NCBI GenBank assembly: GCA_937897245.1
Contig: CALCBO010000288.1
Location: forward strand, 1 to 7,471
Length of the DNA stretch: 7,471 nt
Origin: an uncultured Caryophanales bacterium
GTDB taxonomy: Bacteria; Bacillota_I; Bacilli_A; RF39; UBA660
Reading direction: 5' to 3'
A model generated the notes under the pieces. That model ran no database searches. It was not told the DNA's origin and saw only the letters and a program-made list of their open reading frames with translations. The position numbers and the translations under genes are program-made. Of the stretch, positions 6,984 to 7,471 are shown one piece after another; the stretch's first letter is position 1; every line of letters begins with the position of its first letter.

Positions 6984-6998
6984 AAAAACCTTTATAAG
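6984..6998 (+). promoter_or_regulatory. Archaeal-type BRE/TATA promoter of the HIRAN gene
   Basis: AAAAACC (6984-6990) directly followed by TTTATAAG (6991-6998) matches the purine-rich BRE and TATA box of methanogen promoters. Transcription would start about 22-27 bases downstream of the box centre, near 7017-7021, leaving a leader of about 30 bases with a ribosome binding site. No bacterial -35/-10 pair is seen at a comparable position. Confidence 0.6.
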
Positions 6999-7035
6999 TA
7001 ACGGATTTCATAACATAGAGTACATGCTATTTTTT

Positions 7036-7044
7036 AAGGGGTGA
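7036..7044 (+). promoter_or_regulatory. Ribosome binding site deciding the HIRAN gene start
   Basis: AAGGGGTGA matches the archaeal anti-SD complement GGAGGTGAT. It lies five bases before ATG at 7050, which makes that codon the start. A GTG at 7041 in the same frame lies inside the site and is an unlikely start. Confidence 0.65.
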
Positions 7045-7049
7045 AATGT

Positions 7050-7415
7050 ATGAACGATGAAAAATTTAATGAAAAATATGTAACTGTAATCTGTTTTAAC
7101 CAATTTCATGGAAAGAAAATATTCAAAATTGGTTCTATTTTAAAGCTTATCAAAGAGCCGGATAATAATCATGACTCAGAGGCAATCAGAGTTGAAATGA
7201 GATATGCCGGCAAGGTAGGATACTTGGCTAACAGCACTAAAACTGTTGTTAGAGGTACCATGAGTTCAGGTAGGGTTTACGATAAGATTGATGATGAAAA
7301 TGCATATGCAATCGTAAAGTTCATTTCACATCAGAATGTAATCGCTAAAGTCATCGAAGAGGATGAGCTTGCTGAACTTAGAAAAGATCCTGAAAATGAT
7401 GTGAATTTCATTTAA
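7050..7415 (+). CDS. Small HIRAN-domain protein
   Basis: The protein has 121 residues from ATG at 7050. Residues 10-100 look like a HIRAN domain: a starting strand YVTVICFNQFHG (10-21), KEPDNNHDSEAIRVE (35-49), the core KVGYLANS (55-62) and GTMSSGRVYDK (69-79). The tail after 100 is charged and acidic. HIRAN is a small beta-barrel that, in the eukaryotic SNF2-family protein HLTF, binds 3' ends of single-stranded DNA and is often tied to DNA repair. Free-standing versions with the VGYxANS and GTxSxGRxYD pattern occur in Clostridia and in Methanobrevibacter/Methanosphaera, with unknown roles. All five Arg codons are AGA or AGG, and base composition is visibly less AT-rich than in the left-hand genes. 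The archaeal-type promoter in front supports the same origin as the UPF0147 gene. Confidence 0.75.
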   Translation: MNDEKFNEKYVTVICFNQFHGKKIFKIGSILKLIKEPDNNHDSEAIRVEMRYAGKVGYLANSTKTVVRGTMSSGRVYDKIDDENAYAIVKFISHQNVIAKVIEEDELAELRKDPENDVNFI

Positions 7416-7471
7416 GCATTTTATCAAAAATTAAAATTATAAATTATCTAATGCAAATTAGTTTGAATGGT

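Larger units (their letters stand above)
6732..7049 (+). other. AT-rich intergenic region between UPF0147 and the HIRAN gene
   Basis: This stretch of 318 bases has no open frame of note and no tRNA or other RNA gene that I can recognise. Its left part is dominated by T-runs, probably the UPF0147 terminator, and its right part holds the promoter and leader of the HIRAN gene. The middle (6840-6980) is very AT-rich and shows nothing I can support. Long AT-rich spacers of this kind are usual in Methanobrevibacter-like genomes. Confidence 0.6.

Overview
Most of the window (about 1-6440) looks like the chromosome of an AT-rich low-GC bacterium, a Bacillota or Mycoplasmatota lineage. The evidence is the gene set (FtsY, YlxM, RNase J, RNase Y), the AAGGAGG-type ribosome binding sites, the TTGAAA/TATAAT-type promoters and the hairpin-plus-U terminators. 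Trp codons checked are TGG and no gene is interrupted by TGA, so the standard bacterial code fits. None of the bacterial genes ends in TGA, however, so use of TGA for Trp is not strictly excluded. A gut or similar anaerobic habitat is only an inference.

Layout from left to right. 1-1053 (-): the first 351 residues of a HerA/FtsK-type P-loop ATPase, running off the left edge, with its own strong promoter. 1160-2720 (-): a ftsY-ylxM pair for SRP-dependent membrane targeting, with ylxM translationally coupled to ftsY. 2721-2855: a divergent promoter region. 2856-4532 (+): RNase J, ending in a hairpin terminator that sits against the end of a convergent gene. 4557-4910 (-): a small protein resembling a lone DUF1016 N-terminal domain. 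4962-6398 (-): RNase Y, with a terminator at its 3' end but without its N-terminal membrane anchor. RNase J and RNase Y together supply the main 5'-exonuclease and endonuclease of mRNA decay in such bacteria.

The right end (about 6450-7471) looks archaeal. It holds a complete UPF0147 gene, a family that is essentially archaeal, and a small HIRAN-domain gene. The HIRAN gene is preceded by a BRE/TATA-like element (AAAAACC-TTTATAAG) and a GGTGA-type ribosome binding site, and its Arg codons are all AGA/AGG. The intergenic DNA is rich in T-runs, as in methanogens such as Methanobrevibacter.

The two parts meet between roughly 6430 and 6470. The RNase Y frame stays RNase-Y-like upstream of its first Met, then hits a stop before the membrane segment and true start appear. 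This is best explained as a join of bacterial and archaeal DNA, most likely a chimeric metagenomic contig and less likely a real transfer. No convincing new biological system is visible. The most important observation is the junction.
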